DNA of 64,000 nt, from contig NW_006921534.1 of assembly GCF_000340215.1 (NCBI RefSeq), positions 248,001 to 312,000 of the forward strand, read 5' to 3'. This document shows positions 43,600-55,912 of this stretch, piece after piece. Numbering within the stretch: position 1 is the first letter of the stretch; each line of letters begins with the position of its first letter. The notes under the pieces are model-generated. The model ran no database searches. It was not told the origin of the DNA and saw nothing but the letters and a program-made list of their open reading frames with translations. The position numbers were made by a program, and so were the translations under genes. This DNA comes from Pseudocercospora fijiensis CIRAD86 (taxonomy: Eukaryota; Ascomycota; Dothideomycetes; Mycosphaerellales; Mycosphaerellaceae).

Positions 43600-45940
43600 C
43601 CAATTCTAATAGCACCTTAGCAACACCTGTTCTTATCTAATTCTTCGAGCACTTATTTATACGAATATAGTTACTACTTATCCGTACGCGGTCCTATCTA
43701 GTAGTGCGGCGGCTCTTACTAAAAGTCCTCTCGGACTCGGCGGATATAGCGAAGGCGGACAATATATCGATAGCTAATTGCTATAACGCTAGATCGTACG
43801 TCTTCCGCTATTAGATCTACTAGCTAATAGGACTTATTAATACTAGCTTCTCGAAGCTAACTAGTAGCAGTACTATTAGACTAGCGTAGATAAAGGCTTC
43901 GAAGGGGTCCTCGTTAGTAGCAATAAGGTTAGTTTAAGACTCAATTTGCTAGCGTTTAAGGTCCGAGAGCCCTTCGAAGGAGCGTTGCGGTATAGACTAT
44001 AGTTAATAGCTTCCGAAGCGTGCCTTATAATCGCTCTAAAGCGCTCTCGTACGCGAGAGTAAGGTGTCTACGTCTACTACAGAGCGGCCTTAAAGCTAAG
44101 CAAGTCGTCGAGTTAGATATAGTAACACTATAGTTACGTAGAGAGGGCTCTTCTAGTTAAGGCTATAGTACTTCTTAAACAGCACGCTTGCAACGTTAAT
44201 AGATCGAATAAGGACTGTCCGGTGCTTATTCTTAATAGCTAAGCGACTAAAGTAGCTTCTTAGATACTCTATAGACTCTTGATATATATCGAATGTAACA
44301 GTATTGCCTTCGAGCCGAAGGGTAACCTCTTTAAATAGATTAAGGAACCTCCGAGTATACGTAAGGACCTTCTAGTTATCCTTAGATAAGCTAAACTCGC
44401 GGAGGTATAGTATTCTATCGAAGAAGGTGTTTAGAATAGGCCTTATTTGAATAGCCTCTTCTATTATTAGAAGCTAACCATTCTATCGTGTCTCGCTAGG
44501 GATCTTTAGAGTTATATATAGCAATTGAGGCTAGGCCTTATAGACTTCTTAGAAGATATTATAGTTGTCGTTCTTACGAAGAAGTTTAGCGAGAGCGAAT
44601 AGCCGCTATAGTAGACCTTGCTTAACAAACGAGTCTACGTCTATATCGAGCTACCTAGATATAGACACGCTGTTACTGTCGTTAGTTAGCACTGTTTAAC
44701 TGAACTCTTCGCTTTCTACGGCCTCCGCGTCCTTCGCAAACATAAAGGCTATTATTACACGGTTAAGAATATAGCTAATATAGCGCAACCGACGGTCCTT
44801 CTAGTACGAGTGCCCTTATAAGTCTATAAAGCGCTTAATAGCTAGACTAAGCGTATTGTTATTGGAACTACTGTTAGTCGTTATCTAGCCGAGTTTGCTA
44901 GATATTTAGAAGGTTAAGAAGCATAGAAGAACAGCCTTTGCAAGGAAGTTACTAGTATAAGAACTAGGTAGCAAATGTAGCAAATCTAGCAGTATTTAGA
45001 CTAGCTTACCGCGTAGATTAATATACTAGCAATTGATAGCTTAGAAGAACTTATAGCCGTGCTGTAACTTCTAGGTATTAGTATAGAAGTAAAGACAGCT
45101 AAGCGCTTCTAATAGTGCGAGTTTAACTCGTTCTCGCTAGCCCTCGAAGTTATATAGAATACGAGAATATAGTAAGGTATAGCTCTTAAGAAGGACGTCT
45201 TCTACGTATAGATTAACCGCTAGGATAAGCTCTTTAAATTCCTTTGTAACTAGTGCGTTATAAGCGATACTGCTAGCTGTTACAAAGCGAGCTAGAGCGT
45301 ACCTAAACTTGTCCTTATCGGCGGCTCCTTTAAGGATATTAATAGTCTTGTCCGAGTTAATAGTACCTTGCTTCTTCTATAGCGCCGAGAGGTTAATCTT
45401 AGTCTAATAGGTGCTATTAAGTTTCCGCTTCTTACTGCCGATAAAGATAAAGTGCTTCTTTGCTAGGTACTAAGGCGCGTTGCTAGAATTAGAAGTATAC
45501 CGATTAGGGTCGTTATCGTTATAGTAGATATAGTAGAAGGCCTTATACCTGCCTCTATCTACCTTTAAAGGCTCCCTATCTTTTAGTGCTCTCGTATGCG
45601 CCTATAACACTAGATCTAGCTGATTTCTGCCTCTTCTACGCCTCTTTAACTCGGTAACCGTAGGCGTAGGTATCGGCTGTGCTATATTCGCTATATTCGA
45701 GGACTGCGAGGTAGATAGTCGTATAGTATTCGAAGATTAGAGGAACAAGGTATCCTCGTCTAGTATTAGAGACAGTAGTTCATTAGCTTCGGAGGTTAGA
45801 AGGTCGCTTAGATCGCTCGAATCTTTATAGAATAGTATCCGATCTAGTAGGTTGTTTTCCCGACTCGATGCTTAGGTATTTATATAATTTTCTAGCACTT
45901 TTTGAGTTAGTTTATACTTCTTGCGGAGGTTGTCTCGCAT
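43600..45940 (-). pseudogene. RIP-degraded hAT transposase
   Basis: A start codon at 45,940 opens MRDNLRKKYKLTQKVLENYI. It is followed by a basic stretch (TELKRRRRGRNQLD), a damaged BED finger, and near 43,690-43,760 the C-terminal dimerisation motif AISAESERTFSKSRRTTR-stop-DRVR, in which the stop replaces the conserved Trp. Numerous TAG codons block translation. Confidence 0.75.
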
Positions 45941-46119
45941 ATCGAAGGTATTGTTATCTTAAATTAAACAATGAATATCAAACTTTGAGTTTGCTAGCGT
46001 ACGGCTAAGCCGTACGGACCTTGCCGTCCGTATTAAGCGAAGCTTATCTATTAGGCTTAGCTAGACCCTAAGGGGCTAATATAATGTAATCTTAGCGGTT
46101 TAGGCAGGCGCGATAGCAA

Positions 46120-46850
46120 GCTCGAATACTAATATCTACGACTAATTCTATACTTAACTAATAACAACAACCTTAGTAACCTTAGTAACCTCGCTATCGA
46201 TTAGATAGTATAGCACCCTATCGATCCGATCCTTGAAATACATCTACCGTATCGGGTACTACGATTTCAGCCCGAGAAAGCACTCTTCTAAGCAGACATA
46301 CGGTTTTTTACTAAACTTAAAGTAGCGACGAGAACCTAGCGCTATTCGCCTTCCTTTCCGCTCTATGCCCTTCTAGACTCGATTAACACTATTAGATATA
46401 CGCTCCTAATAGACTCCGGCCCTTTTAACGATCTCCTTAGTACAGCGAAGGCTCTTTGTCGTCTTCCTTGTAACCCTTCGATATAGTAACTATAAGCCCT
46501 CCTTTTCCGCCTCTCCGATATACTACTCGAAGTCCTTCTATACTACTTCTTCGATAAAGGACAGTATACCGGCTTGTTAGAAGTGTAGCTAAGTAGGAGT
46601 AATATAACGGTCGGTTTAGTTAAGAGTTAGATAAGTCGCTAGTACGTCCTTTAGCAATAACTGTAGGTAATAGCTTTATAGTACTAAGAAGGCTTTAGTT
46701 AACTAGTCGGAAGTCTATACTAGCGGCAGTAAGAGGTCTTCCTCTTAAGAAGATATAGACTTAGCAACCTATCTAAATTAGCGACCTCGTATACCTATAT
46801 TCTACTTACTTACCTCTCGATAGAAGTGCCCTATTTTAGGTATATTATTG
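46120..46850. repeat. Dispersed repeat shared with 1-780
   Basis: Collinear similarity to the left edge of the window (shared GCTATCGATTA, ACCCTATCGATCCGA, CGACGAGAACC and CTTCCTTGTAACCCTTCGA). Differences are largely RIP-type. It lies just upstream of the transposase start of the second hAT element, so the window start may be another member of that family. Confidence 0.65.
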
Positions 46851-47609
46851 TCTATAGAAATAGGAGGAAACAGTGCAAATTTAATACCTACTATAGGTAT
46901 AACATACACCCTAGTATTGCCTAGAAACAGCCGACTAATTACTAATTATAATTACTAGTTACTTACTTAATAATCATAATCGTAGTTACATGTAATTACA
47001 GTAACTAGTGATTATTAGTAGTTAATAATCAACAAGTATATACGGATATAGGGGCGAGGTAGTAGACACCTAAGTAAATGCACGCCGGAACGATAGATTC
47101 CCGGGTAGCGTAGAAAATATAGCCGGTAGCCGAGTGCTTATCGGAAGAGCTATATTATAGAAATAAACAAAGACGTTGTAAGAAGAAGAAGAGGTAGATC
47201 TTAGGTATAAGAAAGGAAATGCTACGGTAGTACTACGATAATCGGCTATATCTAAGGCAATTATAAGAACTTAGAGATTTAAAATTAAGACCTTTATCTA
47301 GTTCCTCTATACCTACGAGCTATATTACGCATTACCTTACTCTCCTAATAATCGAAGAGATCTAGATCGACGGATCCGATAAGAGGACTAAGAGGAACAC
47401 GAGTTAACAAAGTATAAGCACAATTCAGGCGATAGTAATAGAGATAGCATTCATCTTCCAAAGTGTCCGATAGGGATTTTGAATAAGGCAGGCTGTAAGC
47501 TGCTTACGGTATAAGATAAAGGTGTAGTTTAGTCTGTAACTGCGAGCTTCGATTTTGTAGCTATCTCGAGCTAGGATTCGATGGTTTTTAATTAAAGGTT
47601 TAGGGGACA
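46851..47609. other. Element end and degraded spacer
   Basis: AT-rich hAT-like end up to ~47,040, then mixed RIP-like DNA without recognisable genes. Confidence 0.4.
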
Positions 47610-47752
47610 GAGTAGCTATAAATTCTACGGAGGCTTTTTCTTCGGCCTTCGTTTGTTATACGTTTAAGGTCTTCGATGCTGAGGTCTGGGGCTAGTGGGA
47701 GGGTTTTGAGGAATTCGTCGCTTAGGCCGCCGTATTTAGAGAAGTCGGCCAT
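47610..47752 (-). pseudogene. 5' fragment of a possible alpha/beta-hydrolase gene
   Basis: An ATG at 47,752 opens MADFSKYGGLSDEFLKTLPL, then DLSIEDLKRITNEGRRKS. This looks like the N-terminal lead of fungal alpha/beta-hydrolase-3 (carboxylesterase) proteins. The frame then runs into degraded DNA and no catalytic motif is present. Confidence 0.4.
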
Positions 47753-47994
47753 GTTGTATTGCGTCGACCGAGATAGAGACGTTAGGTAGTCTTTTAGATA
47801 GGGATTCTTTAGGTGAGCAAAGTGGCATTGATACCATTACTGTCGTCTTCGCCAGCTTCATTATACAGGTCATACCGAGGTCGGCATTTGCAATGGTCCC
47901 ACCTCGTTGCTGACTTCATGCCCCGCGCGATCGGACTTCCTACTGATCAATACCATAGAACGATCTGGGGGGTTTGTTCGCATGTGACCAGCTA

Positions 47995-48992
47995 CTAAAC
48001 GTCTCCTACTATTTCAAGCATCAAAGATCCACCATCCCGACACGCCTTCGATACTCCTCCCGGATCTTTTTCTAATACCACCATCCAACATAAGAGCAGA
48101 GGACCATAAAACCCAGTAGCCACGGATCCCATCGTGATCCAATTCTTGCTCGAACGTCGTTGATCACACGTATCGCTGGCGGCGTTCACAAAGGCTTCGT
48201 CGAGATTGAACTGATTTGCGAATGAACATAGCAGAAGCAATTCCCGTATACTCCCGTGATTAGCATGATGGTGCCGCCCAAAGCAGTGAAGACGGAGAGA
48301 AAGCATAGAATGAGGTGCAAGAGCTCGAGCGAGGCACGATACGTCGTCTCAACGACGCAGGGAAGTTGTCGCCAAGTGTGATGCAAGTCGTTGCTACGGG
48401 CTAATGTAAGATTTTCTACTCGACGGGGACACCTGCTTGACACCGCGGTTGCAGTGTCGAAGCTCTTGCAGAAGTACCATTTCCAGCTGGCATGCGGCTT
48501 CTGTCAATCCGGAAACCATCAACGGGCCAGCAAAGGTCGGGATAGCTGCTACCCACAGAATAGTGTCTAACGTCGCCAGGAAGGGGCTGAAAGTTGCATC
48601 GAAGGCCTAGAATATTATATTGGTCCCCTGCCGAAACTCAATGTCGGTACGAAAAGCGTGCGTCGCGGTATGCTCATGCTAAAGATGATGGATAGTAGCA
48701 CGAATTGGACCACTGGCGCTGCCCAGGTATCAGGATCGTTAGCCTTTGCAAGTGCGAAGCCTTTGTAGCTCTTCTTGCAGTCACCATAGTGGATGTAGAC
48801 ATCTCGAGCAGGACTGATGTCTTTTTCGTATTCCTGGCCGCATGTTGTATAGTTTGTCAGCAGTGAATTGAAGATCTGGGTTTGCTTGTTTTTGAAACGA
48901 AGGATGCTTTCAGTGTTAGCATTGCGGCAACAGGTTCCGTAATCGAAGCCTGTTGATACGAGACGTGCGAGTAATGAAACAGTTGTGACCAT
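47995..48992 (-). pseudogene. Frameshifted multi-pass membrane protein gene
   Basis: Three overlapping minus-strand segments in different frames form one protein. The first has an extracellular-like loop with CGQEYEKD and a span APVVQFVLLSIIFSMSI, then a likely intron (GTACCG...TTCTAG, ~48,600-48,650). The second reads FDATFSPFLATLDTILWVAA and, after a shift near 48,480, HTWRQLPCVVETTYRASLEL, LSVFTALGGTIMLITGVYGN. The third, after another shift near 48,225, reads EAFVNAASDTCDQRRSSKNW, MGSVATGFYG. Its overall pattern recalls an uncharacterised ascomycete family with four or more spans. At least two indels make it a pseudogene. Confidence 0.55.
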
Positions 48993-49052
48993 ATCGCGCT
49001 TGGCGTACCGGCATGAATAAGAATGACGTCGTCAATGATCGAGGGCGCCCTC

Positions 49053-49409
49053 TCATGACGCCTCCATGGGAGTCTCAGGGTTGTGATCGCACATCTGTAC
49101 CAAGCGAAGACGCCACACCATGATGTTTACGTCGAGGCATATTGAGTCTCTCGTCTTTCTGTCGGTCTTCCCCTCCGCGATACGTTCGTGAGCTTCTTGA
49201 AAGCCTTTTGCTACAATGTTGACCTGCACCACGAGGGTAGTGGGCAATGTAGGTGGTTTGGGTCGGCAGCTGAGCCGTCTGCTTTCTGCGGTTGTTGGGG
49301 GCCGTGGCTGCTCTTTAGTCGATTGACAGACACCCCCGAAAGACCTGCAATTGGAACAGTACAGTGTTGAAGTACTGGTAGTTACATGTAGTTCGAACTG
49401 GGGATACAC
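49053..49409 (-). CDS. Doubtful hypothetical ORF
   Basis: An open 118-codon frame (MYPQFELHVTTSTSTLYCSN) just upstream of the membrane-protein pseudogene. It has no recognisable domain and could be its lost 5' part or non-coding. Kept only because composition is gene-like. Confidence 0.2.
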   Translation of the reverse strand: MYPQFELHVTTSTSTLYCSNCRSFGGVCQSTKEQPRPPTTAESRRLSCRPKPPTLPTTLVVQVNIVAKGFQEAHERIAEGKTDRKTRDSICLDVNIMVWRLRLVQMCDHNPETPMEAS

Positions 49410-49662
49410 AAACAGAACACGAAGCCGCGTCCGATGAAGCTCAGAGTGCCAAGCCCAACTCCTTCACCTCGGCTTGGCCCAAGCGTCTCCTCCAAGCTGG
49501 AATCCCACTACAACTTCCTGCTCTACTACTCCATACACAGCATCGACCCCACTAGGCTTCCGTCCGCTACTACTTCAAACACACTTGGAAAAGCGCATCG
49601 GTCTACAAGAGTCGATCACCCGCCAGACAGCGCAACCAGACATCTCACACGCAACTACAACC

Positions 49663-50645
49663 ATGAGCCTACCACCTTTGCTCGCACTGCCAACCGAGCT
49701 ACGACTCCGGATCTACGAATCCCTCTACAACGCCCAAATCCTCGGGCAAAAATTGCACTGGAAAGACCGTTTCTCCCTAAAAATCCATCCCGCCTCAGAC
49801 GACGACATCGAAGAAGACAAGCCCAAGAAAAACAAAATAACCATCTCGGGATCCCCCTTCACCCTCCTCCGAGTCTGCCGAAAACTCTATAACGAAGTCG
49901 CTCCCCTCCTCCCGAAAACCCCAGACCTCGAACTAAATTTCTATAATTTAAAAAAATCCCACGCCGAAATCTGGATGCGGACGATCTCGACGGAACAACT
50001 CTCTAGACTTCGACATTTGAAGATTTCGGGTTGGGGGGAATGTTGTTTGAGAAGACGGAGACGGATGTATACCGACGAAGGACATCGACATAATTGTCAA
50101 TTTGCGATTGCGGGGGTTTGTACGAAAGGGTGTGAAGCGATAAAAAATGAGTATGTGGGGGGGCGAGGCGTAGGATGGGATAGTATACAGGATGATTGGC
50201 TAACGTGATTTGCAGGAATGAAAGAAAAGCTCGCTCGGGACTTTGCGATCGCTCTCTTCATCTCAACCTCAAAATCTTCGAACGAGACTTCGATCCCGAG
50301 ACATGGAAGCGTCTACTCGGCGCCGACCACCGCGTGCAGTCCATCAGCAACGGTTTCGTGGAGGAACCCGCATATGGACGCGAGTACTACAGAGGCTACT
50401 ATCTCCTCCGGATGTTAGAAGGTTGTGTCGAACTCCACGAGCCCAAAGCCCATCCGGGGCGCTTCACGAATCAGTGTAATTCTATTGTTGACATTCAGCA
50501 GAGTTTGGCGGGTTTGGTGAGGCATGATGGGGAAATTCATGTGAATAAAGATGCGATTTTGCAGTTGATGGATTCTGTGCTTGGGGATGGGTTTCAGGGA
50601 GGGTCTTCGGAACGGTATCTTCGGCTTGTTATGAATCGTGTATAG
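49663..50645 (+). CDS. 2EXR/F-box-like protein, two exons
   Basis: Spliced model: exon 1 49,663-50,150, intron 50,151-50,215 (GTATGT...TTGCAG, branch GCTAACG, 65 nt), exon 2 50,216-50,645; 305 aa. The N-terminus LLALPTELRLRIYESLY is the hallmark of fungal 2EXR/F-box-like proteins, and LLRVCRKLYNEVAPLL is the usual second motif. The rest has no catalytic signature. I chose the ATG at 49,663 because it has a good context and starts immediately before the conserved motif. The role is unknown; ubiquitin-ligase adaptor activity is possible. Confidence 0.8.
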
Positions 50646-51620
50646 CTGCTGCGATGAAAGGAACTGAGGAGGATTTTGGAGGGTTGAGGGATTTGGTTGG
50701 ATGGATATTCACGACTTTACCTAGGTACTAACGGTATTTGAGTTGAGTGGTTCAATGCTACAAATGGAAGTGTGTTGCATTTGGAAGACCCATTGCTGAG
50801 TAGGAAGCGAGCGAGGTGCTTTAGCTCTTCGTATGGACGCACAAACCCCATCAACGCCTATTCGAGACGATAAGGAGCCAAAGCAAGATAGTCTCAACTT
50901 CTCATCACGAGCGCACCAATCTTCTGCCAATCCCAACAGCGCTCTCAAAAGCTGCACACACATTGACCTCCCAACGACACAGAACCTATCAAACCATACC
51001 CCATCAAAAAGCAATACATTTTGACAAGAGACAATCAATCCACTCCCCTTTCGCGCGACGAATACCGTTATAAGGAAATTCAGCAAGTTGAATGCCTTCT
51101 CTGACATTATTTAGTCCAGCAAGAAAGATCCGACTGACAGACCAACATCTCCCTCCCAGCTTTCTGTTTCTGTCATCCAGCTTCGATACCATAACGATAA
51201 CAGTCTTTTTTTTTCTCAGTGAGCTTTTCTCAACGAATGGCATGCGCGTGGTCAGTAACGAGGCCAGAGTTGAGTTGAATGGAAAATTGCGCTATGATAC
51301 AGCCCTGCACAGGGAGTCAGTCGTTGCGTAACTATCTGAAAGGAAGAAGAAAGAAGAGGCTAAAAATGCACTTCAAAAGCTCTGCTGCGAAGAGCGTCGA
51401 TTGTATCATGATTTGTGCGTATGCCGCTTGCAAAAGGTCGACGAGACACAGGTTTCGCCCTCTCATTCCATTCGTCTATTAACCCTTTCAGCCAGAGTCC
51501 TCGTGTCATGGCCAACAACTAGCCATGTTATCTAAATGATGAGAATTTTTCGCCTCCAACGCCTCGCTCGTAAAGCAATGAACATTTCATCATGATGTTA
51601 GCATGTCAGCGCCGTCCATA
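50646..51620. other. Intergenic interval
   Basis: No convincing gene. It probably contains the 3' regions of the 2EXR-like gene and RAD52. Confidence 0.4.
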
Positions 51621-53364
51621 CTATGCCACAGGCGCCTGATCTGCTACACCAGCTTCTCCTCTTGCTGTCATCGTCGCGACACCTTCAATCTTCGGCTTTT
51701 TGGGGTCTCCAGCGCCGTCCATCTGATTCATGTGCGTATTCGTGACGTCTGTCATTGCGGGCCTTTTGACTGCTGTTGGAGGTCTGTAATTGTTTGCGCC
51801 TTGGAATCCAGGTCGTCCTTGTTGTGGCATCCCAATTCTTCGATTCATGTCTGCTTGAGGATTGACATAATTTGACGCGCCTACTCGTGGTAGCCCATGC
51901 GGCGGTGGCGCTGCTCCTGTCTGGAAAGAATTGGCAGCATTTGGCAGAGGTGCAGGTGAAATGGCGCTTGTCTGGTTTCCAAGCTGTGTCCTTTTGATCG
52001 GCGCTGACACTCGCGGATCGATACCATTTGTTCGCCGTATTGAGGGACTCTCGGCATGTGGATTGAAAGCTGCAGGAGCGCCTGGTCGTGTTCCGTCCGC
52101 TGCTCGTCCAGAGACAAATCCTACAGGCGCGCCGGGTGGTGGTTGAGCTGGTGCTTGGTCTAAAACATGTGCCTGGCCATTACTCTGTCTCTGCTGAGCC
52201 TGTGCTGCAGGCGATCCGACGGTGCTACCGGATGAAGAATTCGATCTGACTCCATCACCATTCGCTTGCCCCTGGACATTCGACACTTGTGGCTGCTGAG
52301 GTCTGGGCTGATTCCCTGGTGTTTGTGGAGGGAGCATCCTATTCGGAGGCTGGGCAGCAGCCATTGGTGCGTGGGGTGGGGCTTGTGCGTTCTGCATTGG
52401 CGGTTGCTGTGGCATATTCGGAGGTCTCGTTTGTGGCACTGAATTTGTCCGAGTCATAGTCTGTCGCTGTGCGTTCGCCTGTGGTCCGTTGATTGCTCGC
52501 TGTGCAGTCATCTGTGCCCCATTCGAGATCACAGGCTCATCTACATGCACCTCGTCAGGATGGTTGAAATCAGTCTCATCAAATTCATTCCCATCAAAGT
52601 CATCTTCGAACTCGCCAGATCCAACGGAACGCATCGACTGCGCGCTCGCGCTTCGCGGCATCGCATTGCCTGACCTCTGGGGCGCAGGATCCTGTGTCTG
52701 CGGTGGTTCACGCTTGATGGGCGCAAAGTCTGGATGGCGATGCAACTTCTCCTCATCCCACTTTGAAGGCGCCACTTTCACCTTCGTGACCCTACCAAGA
52801 TAGTCCTTGTCGTATAAGCAGTTGCCCAGGACATTGCCGAAGCTTCGCAAAGCTCGCTTCATGGAATCTGTGGCCGCTTCCTTTTTCGCCTTCTCGAATG
52901 CTGCAGCCTTTCCTTTCGTATTCTCGCAATGGCCATATCCTATATCTTCATGGAAGGTGCCATCCTTGAGCGTCACTCGCATGACTGCCGACAGGCCGAT
53001 ATTGATTCGTCCCGTCTGCGGATGCTCCTCCACAAAGTCCACTGTGACATTCCGAATCTCTGAGCTCCAGCCATTGAAGCCAAACACGTCGTTGGCAAGA
53101 CCTATCACCTTGTCGGCGGCGAGGTAATGCACCTTCCCGCCGCCATTGCCGGGCCGTGTGGATATATATTCTGGACCTAGTTGCTTCTGAAGCCGGCTCT
53201 GAAGCGTTGCAATTTCTGCTGCCGTGTATTCCGATACATGCGGCTGTGCTGGGACGAAGGGGTTGACGGTGTGCGCGTTCTCGCGGTGTTGGTCGCCTGG
53301 GCTGGGAGGTGTCAGTGCGGGCGCATCACCCCGAGACTTGATTGTGCACTCACGCAGGCATCAT
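51621..53364 (-). CDS. RAD52: Rad52/Rad22 recombination mediator
   Basis: Two-exon model: 11-nt exon 1 (53,354-53,364, ATGATGCCTGC), intron 53,302-53,353 (52 nt), exon 2 53,301-51,621; 563 aa. The conserved N-terminal DNA-binding/annealing domain spans about residues 30-200 (ATLQSRLQKQLGPEYISTR, ADKVIGLANDVFGFNGWSSE, EDIGYGHCENTKGKAAAFEK, DSMKRALRSFGNVLGNCLYD). The rest is Gln/Pro/Asn-rich and disordered, and ends in a DVTNTHMNQ ... AKKPKIEG-like tail. Rad52 loads Rad51 and anneals RPA-coated single strands. It is divergent from KEX1. Confidence 0.93.
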
Positions 53365-53949
53365 GATGGCGATATCAGAAGGCTCTGGACGCGTAGCATG
53401 GTGTGATATGGGGATGGCAACAGTGTTGATCGTCGGTGTTGACTGACTTCCCAGTTCAGGCAGCGGACAAGGCGACGGGAAACGCGCCTGGGGGTTGGCG
53501 AAACACGCGCGTCACGTGGTCGGAATATTCAGGGCTTACCTAATCCAACACCCAAGCCAGCCCCCGAAATCTGGATCTTTGTTGCCGCGAATGTCGTTCA
53601 ATAGCCTTAACTTATTCAGCAAGATCTATCGATACATTCTTGATTGACTTGTGTGTTACCATTCTGCTTGTTGGCAGCTCTGGTCGCATGGTCAACTGCA
53701 AGAGCGCCAGTCCTCCGACATCCGTCCACACCACTTGAGCGAAGCTACGCCGAAGGAGAACCACACGTTGCTAGTTGCCAGTTGCCAGTTGCCATTTCAC
53801 CTTTCCACCATTCGCATCATTCCAATTGCATCTGAACAATCCCGCGACCGAACATTCGTACTTGAATATCGAATCACGCGACCGCAACGGCATGAGATAG
53901 CCATCCTTGCTGCCACGCAACCCCGACGCCTCCTCCCCAAGTCGCCAAC
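53365..53949. promoter_or_regulatory. Divergent promoter region between RAD52 and KEX1
   Basis: 585 bp between the two start codons with no gene seen. It must contain both promoters. Confidence 0.5.
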
Positions 53950-55912
53950 ATGGCGCATCCACACACTCGCTCTGCGCCATCGAGAATACGATGGCAGTCT
54001 CTATTAGCCATACCGGCCTTGCTAGCCTCAATATGCCTGCCGACCGCATACGCACAGACAGTACCCAAGACGGCCGCCGACTACTATGTCCATGATCTGC
54101 CTGGAGCGCCTGCATCTCCTCGACTGGACATGTGGGCCGGCCATGTTGAGATCGCGCCAGCCAATCATGCCAATCTCTTCTTCTGGCTGTTCAAGAACAG
54201 GCATATTGCAAACAGGAGTCGCCTAGTACTTTGGCTGAATGGTGGACCAGGCTGCAGTTCTATGGATGGAGCGCTGATGGAGATTGGTCCGTACAGAGTA
54301 CAAAAGGACGGGAAATTGAGAGTGCAGGAGGGTAGCTGGGATGAATTCGCGAACGTACTATTCGTGGACCAGCCCGTTGGCACTGGCTTCAGTTACAGTG
54401 ACACCAATGCATACGTGAAGGAGATGAGTGAGATGGCCAGCCACATGGTGACCTTCTTGGAGAAATGGTTTGACATATTTCCCGAGTACGCGCATACAGA
54501 TGTAAGTCGGAAGCGTCATTACGCAGCGAGCCCACGGGAAATGCTGACATTTCCTCCAGATCTATATTGCAGGCGAGTCCTACGCAGGACAATGGATACC
54601 CTACGTCGCAGACGCCATGATCAAGCGCAATAAACAGCACATGAACGACGAATGGCCGCTCAAAGGTCTTCTCATTGGAAACGGCTGGATCTCTGGTCCT
54701 GACCAATACCCCTCTTTTGTTCCTTTTGCCTTCGAGAATAACCTCTTCGCCAGCGGATCCGAAGCCGAGAAATCTGTTCTGGAAAAGCAAAAGGCTTGCA
54801 TTGCGGAACTCGACAGGGGCGCAAAGGATCATGTTGACTCCGGTATCTGTGAAGATATCATGCAGGACATTCTCAAGCACACCCAGAATGACCAAGGCTG
54901 CGTGAACATGTACGATGTCCGACTTCGCGACTCCTATCCGAGCTGCGGCATGAACTGGCCTCCGGATCTCGAATACGTCAAACCCTACCTCCGCCGCGAC
55001 GATGTCCTGAATGCTCTGCACGTCAACAAAGATAAGAACACAGGTTGGGTGGAATGCAACAACCAGGTCTCACAAGCTTTCGTCGCCAAGCATTCTGCGC
55101 CATCCGTCACGCTCCTCCCCGACCTCCTGGCCCAAGTGCCCATCGTCCTCTTCTCCGGAGACAAGGATATGATCTGCAACCATGTCGGGACGGAAAATCT
55201 CATCAACAGCCTGGAGTGGAACGGGGCAAAAGGCATGGAACTCTCCCCCGGCGTCACCGCTCCACGCCGTGACTGGGAGTTCGAAGGCGAACCAGCCGGT
55301 CAATACCAGACTGCCCGCAACCTAACCTATCTCCGCTTCTACAACTCCTCCCACATGGTCCCCTTCGACTATCCCCGGCGAACCCGAGATATGCTCGACC
55401 GCTTCATGGGCGTCGACATCGCTTCCATCGGCGGCATCCCAGCCGACTCCCGCATCGACGGCGAAAAGGGTGTCGAGGTCTCCGTCGGCGGCCACCCCAA
55501 CTCCACCGCCGCCGAAGAAACCGAAAAAGCCCGTCTCCTAGCCGCGAAATGGGAAGCTTACCGCCGCTCCGGCGAAGTGGTCCTCTTCATCGTCATCGTC
55601 ATCGCAGGAATCTGGGGCGTGGTCGTCTGGCGCGGTCGAAGATCGCGAAAAGGCTATAGGAGTGTTTTCTCTTCAGATCCATACGATGGCAGTAATGGCG
55701 GTTTGGGTCTCGACGCTCGCGCGAGTAAAGTTGAAAGAGATGTCGAAGCTGCGAGGGATTTTGACGAGGCGGAATTAGACGATTTGAGTAAAGCTGATCA
55801 AAGACATTATCGAGATGTTGATCGCGATCGTTTTGGGATTGGAGATGATTCGGATGATGATGGTGCTGATGGTGCTGGTGGGGGGCCTGCGAGGGCGAAT
55901 GGACATGCATAG
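53950..55912 (+). CDS. KEX1: Pheromone-processing serine carboxypeptidase Kex1
   Basis: Two-exon model: 53,950-54,501, intron 54,502-54,559 (GTAAGT...CTCCAG), exon 2 54,560-55,912; 634 aa. A signal peptide ([20 protein letters not shown]) is followed by the S10 peptidase domain: substrate-site NGGPGCSS, nucleophile in GESYAGQ (just after the intron), catalytic Asp in [11 protein letters not shown] and His in SSHMVPFD. A single transmembrane span ([18 protein letters not shown], ~residue 540) and a long acidic cytosolic tail ([19 protein letters not shown]) match Kex1 rather than vacuolar CPY. It trims Lys/Arg from Kex2-cleaved peptides in the late Golgi. Confidence 0.93.

Larger units (their letters stand above)
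43390..47040 (-). mobile_element. Second hAT element, RIP-degraded
   Basis: AT-rich ends with TAATCATAATCA and TAATTACTA motifs (43,405-43,500 and 46,920-47,030) flank a minus-strand hAT transposase relic and the repeat at 46,120-46,850. Both ends contain TCACTAGT followed within 5-9 bases by CTGTAAT in inverted orientation, a possible terminal repeat. Boundaries are approximate. Confidence 0.6.
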
